The notes below the pieces were generated by a model, which worked only from the letters and a program-made list of their open reading frames with translations, searched no databases and was not told the origin of the DNA. This document shows positions 19,431 to 30,244 of a DNA stretch of 64,000 nt, one piece after another. Within the stretch, counting starts at the first letter, position 1. Every line of letters starts with the position of its first letter. The position numbers and the translations under genes are program-made. Source of the stretch: an uncultured Bacteroides sp. (GTDB lineage: Bacteria; Bacteroidota; Bacteroidia; Cytophagales; Cyclobacteriaceae); assembly GCA_902168185.1 (NCBI GenBank), contig CABHOV010000076.1, positions 1 through 64,000 of the forward strand. The letters are read 5' to 3'.

Positions 19431-20441
19431 ATGATAGACATACAACAATCCGCCCATGCATATAGCACTCAGCAAGATATAGTACAGACAGAAGAAGATC
19501 GTGTTCTCTCTTTCCGGGAAGATGTCCTTGCAGGATTAAAATCTCACCCTAAGCATTTGAGCTCAAAGTATTTCTATGACGCAAAGGGCGATGCGCTATT
19601 TCAGCAGATCATGAACTGTTCTGAATATTACCTGACACGCTGCGAGTTGGAAATATTTCGTGATCAGACATCCAGTCTCATAAACGCCATTTCTAACGCA
19701 ACCTCACAATCTTTCGATCTGATCGAACTTGGAGTGGGCGATGGTATAAAATCAAAATACTTGATACGTGAATTACTTGACAGAAGAATAGAATTCACAT
19801 ATCTGCCGGTTGATATATCCGGAAATATACTATCGCATCTCGAAACAAGTCTCTCTGATTTGCAAGGATTAAACTTAGTCTCCCTGGAAGGCGAATACTT
19901 TGACATGCTACGAGAAGCTACAAAGATTTCGGGCAATCGAAAAGTTATTCTATTTCTGGGAGCAAACATCGGCAATATGTCTGCGAATGAAGCACAGGCT
20001 TTCTGTAAAGATTTAAGAAGCATGCTGCAACCGGGCGATGTAGTATTGATGGGTTTTGACCTAAAGAAGAACCCACACACTATATTAGAAGCCTACAATG
20101 ATAAAGGAGGGATCACCCGTGATTTCAATCTCAACCTCTTGAAGCGAATCAATACAGAACTGGAAGGCAACTTTAATCTTCACCAGTTTACACATTACCA
20201 AACATACGACCCTGAAACCGGTGCATGCAAAAGTTACCTGGTAAGCAATATAAAGCAAACGGTCATCGTAGATGGTACATCTATATCGTTCAGCGAAGGC
20301 GAATGGATCTATATGGAAGTATCGCAAAAATATAGTCCTAACGAGATTGAGAAACTCGCGAGCCATTCCGGTTTTAGTATCATCACCAATTTCACAGATT
20401 CAAAACGTTGGTTTATCGATAGCGTATGGACAGCACAATGA
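19431..20441 (+). CDS. egtD: L-histidine N-alpha-methyltransferase
   Basis: HLSSKYFYDAKGDALFQQIMNCSEYYLTRCELEIF, IELGVGDGIKSKYLI, next to EgtB. Confidence 0.9.
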   Translation: MIDIQQSAHAYSTQQDIVQTEEDRVLSFREDVLAGLKSHPKHLSSKYFYDAKGDALFQQIMNCSEYYLTRCELEIFRDQTSSLINAISNATSQSFDLIELGVGDGIKSKYLIRELLDRRIEFTYLPVDISGNILSHLETSLSDLQGLNLVSLEGEYFDMLREATKISGNRKVILFLGANIGNMSANEAQAFCKDLRSMLQPGDVVLMGFDLKKNPHTILEAYNDKGGITRDFNLNLLKRINTELEGNFNLHQFTHYQTYDPETGACKSYLVSNIKQTVIVDGTSISFSEGEWIYMEVSQKYSPNEIEKLASHSGFSIITNFTDSKRWFIDSVWTAQ

Positions 20442-20472
20442 TCTATACTATATATAATTCAAATCCAGAGTC

Positions 20473-21636
20473 ATGAATAACGATTTACTGCAGCAATATA
20501 AACGCATACGCCTGCAATCCGAGCGCATATGTTCTCCTCTTGGCAATGAAGATTATGTCGTTCAACCCATTGTTGATGTAAGTCCACCCAAATGGCATCT
20601 GGGCCATACTACATGGTTCTTCGAGACATTCATACTTAAACCATTCGCAAGTAATTACCGCGAGTTTGATAATCAGTATAACTTTGTATTCAACAGTTAT
20701 TACGAAACAGTAGGTGCGCGTGTTATCCGCACGGATCGTGGTAACTTGAGTCGCCCATCGGTTTCCGAAGTTTTTCGATATAGAAAATATATTGACGAAC
20801 AGATGGAACACTTTCTCAGTAATAGCGCTATTAATGAGCCACTACGCGATACCATCGTTCTGGGCTTACATCACGAACAACAGCATCAGGAATTACTCTA
20901 TACCGATATAAAATACATACTGGGTCACAACCCCCTATTCCCCGCGTATAGTGCAGATCACGAATTTACGAGACCTGCTACCAACAACGCAGCACCAACG
21001 GTTATACCTATACCTGCAGGCATTTACGAGATTGGATTCAAAGGTGATGGCTTCTGTTTTGATAATGAGTACAAGCATCACAAAGTTTACCTGGAAGACT
21101 ATACCATTGCCACAACACTAGTTAGTAATCAAGAGTACCTTGATTTTATCCACGATGGAGGATATAGAGATTTCAGGCACTGGCATGCTGAAGGTTGGGA
21201 TTGGGTAAAGACCAACAAGATTAATGCGCCACTATATTGGCATTGTATACACGGAGTTTGGATGTACTATACATTTAACGGTCTCAAACCTATAGATTTG
21301 GATGAGGCTGTCTGTCATGTGAGTTTCTATGAAGCTTCTGCATTCGCCTCGTGGAAAGGGAAACGATTGCCAACAGAAGCCGAATGGGAAATTGCATCAC
21401 CGAATTTTGATTGGGGTCAACGTTGGGAGTGGACAGGCAGCGCTTATTTACCGTATCCGGGATTTAAAAAAGCGGCCGGTGCTATTGGTGAATATAACGG
21501 CAAGTTTATGGTTAACCAGATGGTATTGCGTGGTGCTTCCGTAGCAACGCCTGACGGACATAGCCGAAATACATATCGCAATTTTTTCCATGCACCTCAT
21601 CAATGGCAATTCACAGGGATAAGGCTTGCCGAATAG
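20473..21636 (+). CDS. egtB: Ergothioneine biosynthesis sulfoxide synthase EgtB
   Basis: WHLGHTTWFFETFIL (DinB_2), HHEQQHQELLYTDIKYIL, FGE-sulfatase domain (CHVSFYEASAFASWKGKRLPTEAEWE). Confidence 0.92.
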   Translation: MNNDLLQQYKRIRLQSERICSPLGNEDYVVQPIVDVSPPKWHLGHTTWFFETFILKPFASNYREFDNQYNFVFNSYYETVGARVIRTDRGNLSRPSVSEVFRYRKYIDEQMEHFLSNSAINEPLRDTIVLGLHHEQQHQELLYTDIKYILGHNPLFPAYSADHEFTRPATNNAAPTVIPIPAGIYEIGFKGDGFCFDNEYKHHKVYLEDYTIATTLVSNQEYLDFIHDGGYRDFRHWHAEGWDWVKTNKINAPLYWHCIHGVWMYYTFNGLKPIDLDEAVCHVSFYEASAFASWKGKRLPTEAEWEIASPNFDWGQRWEWTGSAYLPYPGFKKAAGAIGEYNGKFMVNQMVLRGASVATPDGHSRNTYRNFFHAPHQWQFTGIRLAE

Positions 21637-21760
21637 CACGATATACTTAATAGATTTCTACTTATAGACTTCCGTAAGCCAGTGGCAGTTCAACAATAAA
21701 CATAGCTATATACTAAAAAGTATACTGCTATATTTAAAGCATTACTCATAATGCTGTCCC

Positions 21761-22267
21761 TCACTGAACATTCCGCATTTGTTCGATTGCTTTCCAGCCC
21801 TCCGGTGTGATGCCCATGATCTCAGTAACGACACCCAGCGTTTTGTATGTGTCGAAGAAAGCCATCCTTGCAATGGGATGATCAACTTCGCTAATCATTA
21901 TATAACCTTGGTCGCGAAGATCGTTCGTAATTTTCTCAAAACCATTCACGGGTAAACGGAACGCATTGTGTTGAATGCCTCCTGCTGGATGCTTCACGAG
22001 ATAGTCATGAAACATACTTTGGCCAGATATAGGTTGAACGAGCTCAATGAAAGTACCTCCGTTGTAAGTCTGGGTAGTCAGCCATTCTCCGTCAACAACG
22101 TTACCATAGTAAGTCATATTCAGATCCTGCGCACGGACATTTTCCGGTTTAGGAAAGCCAGCGACACCAAGAGTTTTTGAAAGAAATTTTACAGCCGTGT
22201 GAATGTCTGGGATCACCCAACAGATCTGGGCGAATTCAAGTTGAGTAATTGTACCAATCATATTCAT
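21761..22267 (-). CDS. VOC (glyoxalase-like) family protein
   Basis: ICWVIPDIHTAVKFLSKTLGVAGFP... glyoxalase-like pattern. Confidence 0.75.
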   Translation of the reverse strand: MNMIGTITQLEFAQICWVIPDIHTAVKFLSKTLGVAGFPKPENVRAQDLNMTYYGNVVDGEWLTTQTYNGGTFIELVQPISGQSMFHDYLVKHPAGGIQHNAFRLPVNGFEKITNDLRDQGYIMISEVDHPIARMAFFDTYKTLGVVTEIMGITPEGWKAIEQMRNVQ

Positions 22268-22337
22268 GTTTGCATTTATATTGATTTTGAAGGAAGTTAA
22301 AACAGATGCAGCATATTCCTTCCGAAATTTACTTCAA

Positions 22338-22900
22338 TTATACCGGCAGGTATTTATTGAGCAATGTTCCGTTTTTATAAGAGATTGAACTCTCTAATGT
22401 CAAAATTTTCTGCTCACTAAAAATTGAAAGTCCACTCCCAATTGCAACAGGTCTTCTGAATATATAGTATTCATCAACAAGATTCTGACTGATCAGCGAA
22501 CTTACAAAAGTAGCACCACCATAAACCATGATATCTTTACCAAGTTGGTTTTTCAGTTCGTGCACTGCAGCAGCCAGGTCGCCATTTTTTACTTCCAGGT
22601 TTCTGCCTTTGATATCTGTCTCCGTGCGACTGAAAACAATTTTGCGCATACTAACCATTTGTTGTGCTAATGAATGGTGCAAACTTGCAGGTTGGTTATC
22701 GAGTGTATCTTCCCAGTGATCAATGAAACCGCGAGTCATCTTGCGTCCCAGCAAATGGTATCGCAGGTTTCAGCCAATTCGATTACACGTTGCAATATAG
22801 ATTCATCCGGTTTACCAATCCATTGCCAGTCCAGTTCGCCATTCGGTCGTGCTACAAAACCATCAAGACTCATTTGTACCTGTAGTTTTAATTTTCGCAT
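22338..22900 (-). pseudogene. Dihydrofolate reductase/RibD C-terminal family gene split by a one-base frameshift
   Basis: N-terminal piece MRKLKLQVQMSLDGFVARPNGELDWQWIGKPDESILQRVIELAETCDTI runs into a stop; downstream piece LLGRKMTRGFIDHWEDTL... continues the family in another frame. Confidence 0.8.
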
Positions 22901-23362
22901 AGAAATCGCTTTTAGAATTTGATACTCTTTTATCTACCACAAATATCTATAGCGATTACTTAACATCGTGGCTACAGTTGCGACATCCTAAGAGGCAATT
23001 TGCGTCAAAATTGATGGATCGTAAATTGAATGTACACTTCAACTGAATTTAATGTCGCAACGGATAAAAATATATAGTTATGTTTTGGATCCTATGAAAA
23101 CGTGAACATCAACTATATATAAAGATTAAAATAAAAAATACTCGAAGATTATTGGCATTATACTAATTGTGTTCTATACTCACGTGAGGAACAAGTGAAA
23201 TCGTTGGCTGAATAGAATAGCGGAAAATATAGTTTACAAAAAGTTGTGCTATACATGTCAACATTATGAATTCGGATAATATAGTATCAATTATATTTCC
23301 GTGCTCCGTGCATTAAATAAAATATTCCGTATAAATCAAATTCTAACTAAAAACAACATGTT

Positions 23363-25780
23363 ATGAGAAAGAGTATACCTACTTTGTTTATTGTCATTCT
23401 ATTGGCAACTGTTACTTCCTTTTCCCAACAAGCCTACTTTTGGACAGGAAAGCAAAAACTAATTTTAACCGCTGACTCTACACAAACTTTATTAAAGATT
23501 AAAAAGGGTGGTAAAGAGGCAAGAACGTTAATAGAGGAAGTTGGAAAATTGAAGGGAGTTGACAATGCCAATGAAATATCTATTGGCGGACAACCTTTTA
23601 TTCTATTGAAGCGGGCAAAAGGAAATAAGGCGAGCCTGAATGTTTCCGATATAGAATTTCAGCTCCCAGTATTTTATGGAAACGGTGTTCCATATTACCT
23701 AAATGGAGATATAATTTTTCGTCCGAAGAATGGTGTGGCAGTCGATCGGATCAAACGACTGGCAGAGAATGGTATATCGCAGGAAGGAAGCACTGGCCAA
23801 GGTACATACTTCTTTAAAGTAGTTAAAGGAGAAAATGTATTGGACATTGCCAATAAAATTCATGAGAGTGGTTTAGTAGAATGGTGTCATCCGGATTTTC
23901 TGGCGCAAATAGAAAAACATCTAATTCCGACTGATCCTACATTTGGAGATCAATACTATCTTAACAACACCGGACAATTCGGAGGAACAGCAGGTATAGA
24001 TATAAATGCACCTGAGGCCTGGGATATCACACGAGGATGTAATATAAGAGTTGCTGTAATCGATGATGGCGTTGAAGATCACAATGATTTAGCAGGAAGA
24101 GTATTGCAGGGATTCACGGTTTTAAATGCCACAGGCTTTGGTCGTCCCAATGCTGTTTGTGCTGGAACAACCGTAGTAAATCGGGTTGGGCATGGCATGG
24201 CTTGCACGGGTATAATTGCCGCATCTCATAATACACTTGGCGTTGCCGGCATCGCTCAGAATGCATTGATATACCCTATAAATATTTTTGTCGGTGGAGA
24301 AACTATAGCGCAGTTGGTAACTTCTATTAACAGAGCGTGGGATCCTGCCTTTGGAAATGCAGATGTTATCAGTAACTCATGGGGCTTTAACTCAACAAAC
24401 AATATACCTGCTATTGAGCAGGAAATAATAAATGCACGCACATTAGGTCGGGTAAGAAATGGAGTAACCCGGGGATGTGCTGTTGTCTTTGCTTCCGGTA
24501 ATTGGAATCCTGTGACTGGATGTGTCGGTTGCTTTAATGGTGTTTCATTTCCTGCAAATGTGAATGGTGTAATCACAGTAGGTGCGATTGATAATGTGGG
24601 AAGTATACATGGCTATAGCAGCAGAGGTGGCGAAATGGATTTAGTGGCACCTTCCGGTGGAGCAGCAGGAACTGCACAAATAGGTGGTTGTAACATTCCA
24701 ACCGGAAACATCCGTACTATTGATAGGCCAGGTGCTAACGGGTATGATGCCGGAGATTTTTTTAATGGGTTCAATGGAACATCAGCAGCAGCTCCCCAAG
24801 TTTCCGGTGTCGTGGCATTGATGCTTTCTGCCAATCCTACGCTAACAGAAACACAAGTAAGAACATTGCTACAGCAGACTGCTACCGATATGGGATCATC
24901 GGGCTTTGATAATACATTTGGCTTTGGACGACTAAATGCTTTTACCGCTGTGAAGGCCGCGATTAACAATGCAGTTCTCTCCGGGCCAACGCACATATGT
25001 CCGAGCGCTACATTTACAGTCAGCAATCAACCTGCAGGTACGACCATTGGCTGGTCGAGTAACTCAAGCGGAATAACTATTAATAGCAGCGGAGTAGCAT
25101 CACGCGTTGGAAGCTTTAATGGCACTGCTACTATTACGGCAACACTCAACGGTTTATGTGGTGTTGTTACATTAACCAAAGCAGTAACCGTTGGTTCGCC
25201 TTCGCCCATTTCAAGTTTGACAGTAAGAATGGGACCTCCATCGGGTAATCAACTTTGCTATGGATATAATTTAGGTATAGCCGTTGGCAATTCTAATCAA
25301 AGTGCACAAAGCGTAACACAGTACAACTGGAATTTCGGAAGCTGGGCTTCATATTTTACAGATTATGATGGATTAGGGGTATATACTTCTGTAGCCATGT
25401 TAACGGTGAACAGCTCTGCTGCACCATCACAATCTATTTCGGTAACGGCCCAAAATGCTTGTGGCATAAGTGCTCCCTATTCCAAAACTTTTTATGCAAG
25501 CAGTTGTGGAAGTTTAAGTGTAGCATATCCCAATCCGACTTCAGATATACTCTCATTGAGCTTTGATGATGCTCCTGTAGCGTTGCCACAGCAGATTAGC
25601 TTATACAGTGAAAAAACTCAAAAGATAGTATATACTATTTCACACGAAAAACTCACTACGAACTTCAGTAATGAGAAAACATTGAATATTCCCGTAAATA
25701 CCTATCCACGCGGAATTTACTATCTACGCGTTGAAAATAGTGATCGTAAAACTGATCAGATCAGGATAGTGCTCAAATAA
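23363..25780 (+). CDS. Secreted S8 (subtilisin-like) serine protease with T9SS type A sorting domain
   Basis: Catalytic blocks VAVIDDGVEDHND, GHGMACTGIIAA, FNGTSAAAPQVSG; C-terminal YPNPTSDILSLSF...YPRGIYYLRVE...QIRIVLK. Confidence 0.94.
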   Translation: MRKSIPTLFIVILLATVTSFSQQAYFWTGKQKLILTADSTQTLLKIKKGGKEARTLIEEVGKLKGVDNANEISIGGQPFILLKRAKGNKASLNVSDIEFQLPVFYGNGVPYYLNGDIIFRPKNGVAVDRIKRLAENGISQEGSTGQGTYFFKVVKGENVLDIANKIHESGLVEWCHPDFLAQIEKHLIPTDPTFGDQYYLNNTGQFGGTAGIDINAPEAWDITRGCNIRVAVIDDGVEDHNDLAGRVLQGFTVLNATGFGRPNAVCAGTTVVNRVGHGMACTGIIAASHNTLGVAGIAQNALIYPINIFVGGETIAQLVTSINRAWDPAFGNADVISNSWGFNSTNNIPAIEQEIINARTLGRVRNGVTRGCAVVFASGNWNPVTGCVGCFNGVSFPANVNGVITVGAIDNVGSIHGYSSRGGEMDLVAPSGGAAGTAQIGGCNIPTGNIRTIDRPGANGYDAGDFFNGFNGTSAAAPQVSGVVALMLSANPTLTETQVRTLLQQTATDMGSSGFDNTFGFGRLNAFTAVKAAINNAVLSGPTHICPSATFTVSNQPAGTTIGWSSNSSGITINSSGVASRVGSFNGTATITATLNGLCGVVTLTKAVTVGSPSPISSLTVRMGPPSGNQLCYGYNLGIAVGNSNQSAQSVTQYNWNFGSWASYFTDYDGLGVYTSVAMLTVNSSAAPSQSISVTAQNACGISAPYSKTFYASSCGSLSVAYPNPTSDILSLSFDDAPVALPQQISLYSEKTQKIVYTISHEKLTTNFSNEKTLNIPVNTYPRGIYYLRVENSDRKTDQIRIVLK

Positions 25781-25803
25781 CATATCCAACATTTTAGTAT
25801 AAA

Positions 25804-25833
25804 AAGGACAGCTACTTTTCAGTAGCTGTCCTT
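25804..25833 (+). terminator. Rho-independent terminator after S8 protease gene
   Basis: Perfect 12-bp stem AAGGACAGCTAC/GTAGCTGTCCTT. Confidence 0.85.
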
Positions 25834-25915
25834 ATATACCGTGATACTAAACATGATTTTATACCTAGAATTATATTTTTGCTAAGTGTGATCTTTAAAC
25901 CAGGTATATTTAGAT

Positions 25916-26752
25916 CTATACCTTCTGAAATATTTTTGCTTCCAGATTTGCAACTTTGAATTTGCTCGCATCTACCAATGGAAGTATAGCATCATAAAAG
26001 CCGATGATAAACAATCCGCCAGGATTGAGTGCCTCATGGAATTTTTCGAACAGTTTGAATTTTGTGTTGTTATCGAAGTAAATCATTACGTTCCGACAAA
26101 AAATGATGTCGAACTTTTTATCAACGGGATCTTTAATAAGATTATGATGTTGAAAATTGACATGACTTATGAGACTGTTATCCATTGCAATAGAATCCTG
26201 CCCCTCCCGAAAATACTTATTCAGGGAGCTTGCGGGATTGAATTGCCTATAATTCTGATCATACTCGCTCAACTTCAGGTTGTGATACTCTCCTTTCATT
26301 GCAGTCTCTATTGACTGGTTGCTTATATCCGTGGCCCATGCTCTCACCGGTTTGGCATACTTCGATTCCTTCAGCACAATGTTCATGGTATATACTTCCT
26401 CACCAGTAGAACATCCGGCATGCCAGACGGATAATTCTTTTTTTGCAGCCAGCTCGTTTGTGAGTAGAGACCTCATTTGCTTCCAAAGCACGGGATCACG
26501 AAACATTGCAGTAAGTCCTACGCTGATTTCATCCATGAATGGGTATATAAAAGAATGATCGCGCAATATTCTTACCCACAATTCATGAACAGAGCCAAAT
26601 TGAAATATATGCAGTGCCCGTACGACTCTCCGCTTTAACGACTTGGGTTCATAGCAGCTAAAATCAATGCCATGGCGCTGATGAATCGCATCTGTCAGAG
26701 ATTTGAGTTCTTCATCCGATAAGGTTACAAATGTTGTTTCGCTTGATTCCAT
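25916..26752 (-). CDS. cheR: Chemotaxis protein methyltransferase CheR
   Basis: VWHAGCSTGEEVYTMNIVL; FDIIFCRNVMIYFDNNTKFKLFEKFHEALNPGGLFIIG. Confidence 0.93.
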   Translation of the reverse strand: MESSETTFVTLSDEELKSLTDAIHQRHGIDFSCYEPKSLKRRVVRALHIFQFGSVHELWVRILRDHSFIYPFMDEISVGLTAMFRDPVLWKQMRSLLTNELAAKKELSVWHAGCSTGEEVYTMNIVLKESKYAKPVRAWATDISNQSIETAMKGEYHNLKLSEYDQNYRQFNPASSLNKYFREGQDSIAMDNSLISHVNFQHHNLIKDPVDKKFDIIFCRNVMIYFDNNTKFKLFEKFHEALNPGGLFIIGFYDAILPLVDASKFKVANLEAKIFQKV

Positions 26753-26881
26753 GACTATAACATTGCTGTATCGGTAGATGCAAAGTGAAGTACCGATGAT
26801 CTAAATTTTCCTAAATAAAAACAACTATATATCTCGCGATCGAAGTGGTTGAATTACTACCACTCCCTTTTACCTAAGGCG

Positions 26882-27475
26882 TTATTCTTTGCTTACGTTC
26901 ATGGAATTACTATCCATTACCCAAATAAAGCAGGGCCGCATGGCAGGATGGCCTTCAAAAGAGAACATCATTGAACTGATATATACTTCTTCGGCCTGAT
27001 CATTGAAATCATCATAAATGATATCTTCAATCTTACCTTGTACTTTTCCTACCATAACGGGTACATCACCGTACATTTTATACTGAAGCGTATTGGACAG
27101 TTTGGTAATCACCGACGCGGATAAAATATTATCGAGCTCTTTTATAAACTCTTCTTTCAAGTCAACATCAGCATGATGGTTGGAAGGTATTGTACTCGTT
27201 AGTAGTTCAAATTCTTTCTCGGAAAGAAACAGGTAACTCTTTCCCGATATATCACCAAAGACTTCTGTGGTAACCAGAAGACTTGATCCGGTATGACTAA
27301 AAGATGATTTCTCAGAAAAGTAATCAGAGTCAAGCTTATGAAGTCCCATCGTTAAATTACCGAAGTCTATTTTGTCCTTTGTCATCATGGACAAGGAAGC
27401 GGCAGCATTCGAAAAACCAGATTTATATGCACCTTGCAAAACATCTTCTACGACTTTTCTTTTTTCCTGTAACAT
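26882..27475 (-). CDS. CheC/CheX-like chemotaxis phosphatase family protein
   Basis: GFSNAAASLSMMTKDKIDF...LKEEFIKELDNILSASVITKLSNTL, located in che operon. Confidence 0.72.
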   Translation of the reverse strand: MLQEKRKVVEDVLQGAYKSGFSNAAASLSMMTKDKIDFGNLTMGLHKLDSDYFSEKSSFSHTGSSLLVTTEVFGDISGKSYLFLSEKEFELLTSTIPSNHHADVDLKEEFIKELDNILSASVITKLSNTLQYKMYGDVPVMVGKVQGKIEDIIYDDFNDQAEEVYISSMMFSFEGHPAMRPCFIWVMDSNSMNVSKE

Positions 27476-27479
27476 AATT

Positions 27480-29207
27480 TTATGCGTTGACTGTTTTGTT
27501 CACCTGATTTGTAAATAATGCGTTCACTATACCTGGAATGCTAAGCGACAAGCATACATTACCATTACCTAATATAGTCGTTCCGCTTAGGAAAGAAATT
27601 GTATCAAAAGGTTTTCGCAAAGGCTTCTCTACGATCTCCTTTTGCTGAAGAAGTTTATCTACTATAAATCCTATTCTTTTACCATTGAAAGTAACTACGA
27701 CAACTTCGAGTTTCTGCTCGCCATGAAGCTGATCGAAAGAAGCATAACGACCTCTTGAATCACCTACGCTTTGTGCAAACAGATCTGAGAGAAATACTAT
27801 ATGAATCGTGTTGCCCAAGTGTACGGTAACAAGCCCCTGCCCTGCCTTATGGATCGCTGATTTGTAAATGGAAATTACCGATTCGGTATAGGAAAGTGGT
27901 ATAGCATAGGTTTGACTTTCAAGCTCAAATAACAAGGTTGACTTAACAGCCATAGAGGACGGCAGGCGCAAAGTAATGATAGTACCCTCGCCGATCATGG
28001 AATCCACCTGTATGGTACCCCCTATAGAATCAAGTGCTCTCTTCACTACATCCATTCCAACACCTCTGCCAGATATAGCCGTAACATGATCCATGGTAGA
28101 AAAACCTGGTTCAAAAATTAGCATAATCAAGTCGCGTTCACTCAACTGGTTTGCGTCCTGCGCATGGATGATATTCTTCGCGATGGCTTTTTGTTTGATG
28201 CGCTGCGGATCGATACCCGCCCCATCATCCTTTATAGTAATGACCACGGTGTCGGATTCGCTGGTGGCAGAAAGCATAATATTTCCTTCTGCTGTTTTTC
28301 CTTTCTTTATGCGTTCCTCCGGTGACTCGATACCATGTCCAACAGAATTACGAATCAAGTGAATAAGCGAATCACTAATGACCTGAAGTATATTTCTATC
28401 AATCTCTGTTTCTACTCCCTCAAGTTTGAGATTTACTTGCTTACTCTCTTTAACAGATGCATCTCTAACAATACGATGAAATTTATTAAACAAGAAACCT
28501 ACTTGTACAAGCCGCACATCCATAACAGAATACTGCAGATCGGAAGAAATACGATTGAGTCTCGAAAATTCATTTGCAGTATGTGAACGGGCATTGTTAG
28601 CAATGATACGATCACGTTCAATGATAAGCTCTCCTACGAGGTTCAAAAGATTATCCAGCTTTTTAACGGAGACTTGGATCAGATCTGAAAACGCTACCTG
28701 CGTTGATCCAGCTGATTCAGATTCATCACCCGCTTGTAAAGGCAGTATATCTGCGGATGGCCTTGCCGTTGCAACTTGTGCTGATGCCGGATGATGCTCG
28801 GTGCGCATGGTACCTTCTGTTGCATTTTTAATCAATACCTCCAGCTTGGTTTTGATACCGCGGTATTTTACATCCTTCGGAGTCTTAATCGCTTCAATCA
28901 ATTCTCCTAACACATCGGCAGCTTTAAACACCGATGAAAAAATGTCACTTCCCAGGGCAATTCTTCCATCACGGACTTCTCCAAAGAAATCTTCCATGAC
29001 GTGAGCCAGCTCGGCAATTTTATCGAACCCCATTCCGGTAGCATTTCCTTTCAGGGTATGCGTGATGCGGAACAAAGCATGAATTGCCTGACTGTCGCCA
29101 ATATTTTTTTCAACAACAGTAAGAAGTCTGTTTATCTCAGTATAATTCTCCAGCGCTTCCGCTAAGAATATTTCACGGTATTCCTGATCTTTTTCATCCT
29201 GATTCAT
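27480..29207 (-). CDS. cheA: Chemotaxis histidine kinase CheA
   Basis: HPt (FRITHTLKGNATGMGF), dimerisation/ATPase (HLIRNSVGHGIESPEER; AISGRGVGMDVVKRALDSIGG), CheW-like C-terminus. Confidence 0.95.
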   Translation of the reverse strand: MNQDEKDQEYREIFLAEALENYTEINRLLTVVEKNIGDSQAIHALFRITHTLKGNATGMGFDKIAELAHVMEDFFGEVRDGRIALGSDIFSSVFKAADVLGELIEAIKTPKDVKYRGIKTKLEVLIKNATEGTMRTEHHPASAQVATARPSADILPLQAGDESESAGSTQVAFSDLIQVSVKKLDNLLNLVGELIIERDRIIANNARSHTANEFSRLNRISSDLQYSVMDVRLVQVGFLFNKFHRIVRDASVKESKQVNLKLEGVETEIDRNILQVISDSLIHLIRNSVGHGIESPEERIKKGKTAEGNIMLSATSESDTVVITIKDDGAGIDPQRIKQKAIAKNIIHAQDANQLSERDLIMLIFEPGFSTMDHVTAISGRGVGMDVVKRALDSIGGTIQVDSMIGEGTIITLRLPSSMAVKSTLLFELESQTYAIPLSYTESVISIYKSAIHKAGQGLVTVHLGNTIHIVFLSDLFAQSVGDSRGRYASFDQLHGEQKLEVVVVTFNGKRIGFIVDKLLQQKEIVEKPLRKPFDTISFLSGTTILGNGNVCLSLSIPGIVNALFTNQVNKTVNA

Positions 29208-30232
29208 AATGCGCTGATGATAAATTTTGGAATTTCTGTTAACGGCATCTGATGCATCGAGGATCCTGTTTCAAAGGCAACTCTCGGCATTCCATATACT
29301 ATAGATGAATGTTCATCTTGTGAAATTGTAAGTCCACCAGCCTCGCGTATTTTTTTTAATCCGGAACAGCCGTCCTTTCCCATTCCCGTCAGGATTACTC
29401 CGATGGCCCGTCTTCCATACATCGCACCAACCGATTCAAGAAGGCAATCAATTGAAGGATGATTATACTCCTTATATATAGCTTCGCTATATTGCATCAC
29501 TGGGCTCGACCCTGAAAAACCAACACAGAGGTTTGCATCGCCAGGCGCCATGTATATATGGTTGTTGAGCAAGTGTTCTCCATCCTTGGCAACACTTACA
29601 TGTAAACCAGTGCTGTCGGCCAGACGAGCTGCAAAAGATGTAATGAACCTGGAAGGCATATGCTGCGCTATAATAATAGGTACACTGATGTTCTTCGGCA
29701 GGTTACTAACTATAAGTTCAATTGCACTTGGGCCTCCCGTAGAAGCACCTATAGCTATCAGATCATAGTTGAGTCGCGCTTCAAAAGTATGTGCACTTGT
29801 ATTACGGCCCTCGGCCCGTTGACGCAGCTTCACATAATCCGCCAACGAGGCTTCGTGAACCATTTGCGTCAATGCTATATACTCTTGCAACGCTGTTTCC
29901 TTGCCCGGCTTGTCCACAAAATCAAAAGCACCTTCGCGAAGCGCATCAAATATCCTGGGATTGGTGCGATCCATAGAACTGAGAAGAATGATTGGTAACG
30001 GCATATCTTTCATGAGTCGCTGCACTACATATAAGCCATCATATTGCGGCATTACCATATCGGTGATGACAACATCCGGTTTAAAATGTTTTACTTTCTC
30101 AACACCTTCAAGTCCATTGGAGGCAGTAGCCACCACTTCAATCGTCTCGTCTTTACGCAGCAGATCTGATAGAACAATCCGCATAAATCCAGAGTCTTCG
30201 ATCAAAAGGATTTTTATTTTGGTTCCGGGCAT
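29204..30232 (-). CDS. cheB: Protein-glutamate methylesterase CheB
   Basis: Receiver domain plus methylesterase motifs IGASTGGPSAIE, AQHMPSRF, GVILTGMGKDG. Confidence 0.95.
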   Translation of the reverse strand: MPGTKIKILLIEDSGFMRIVLSDLLRKDETIEVVATASNGLEGVEKVKHFKPDVVITDMVMPQYDGLYVVQRLMKDMPLPIILLSSMDRTNPRIFDALREGAFDFVDKPGKETALQEYIALTQMVHEASLADYVKLRQRAEGRNTSAHTFEARLNYDLIAIGASTGGPSAIELIVSNLPKNISVPIIIAQHMPSRFITSFAARLADSTGLHVSVAKDGEHLLNNHIYMAPGDANLCVGFSGSSPVMQYSEAIYKEYNHPSIDCLLESVGAMYGRRAIGVILTGMGKDGCSGLKKIREAGGLTISQDEHSSIVYGMPRVAFETGSSMHQMPLTEIPKFIISAL

Positions 30233-30244
30233 AGGAAGTATAAA

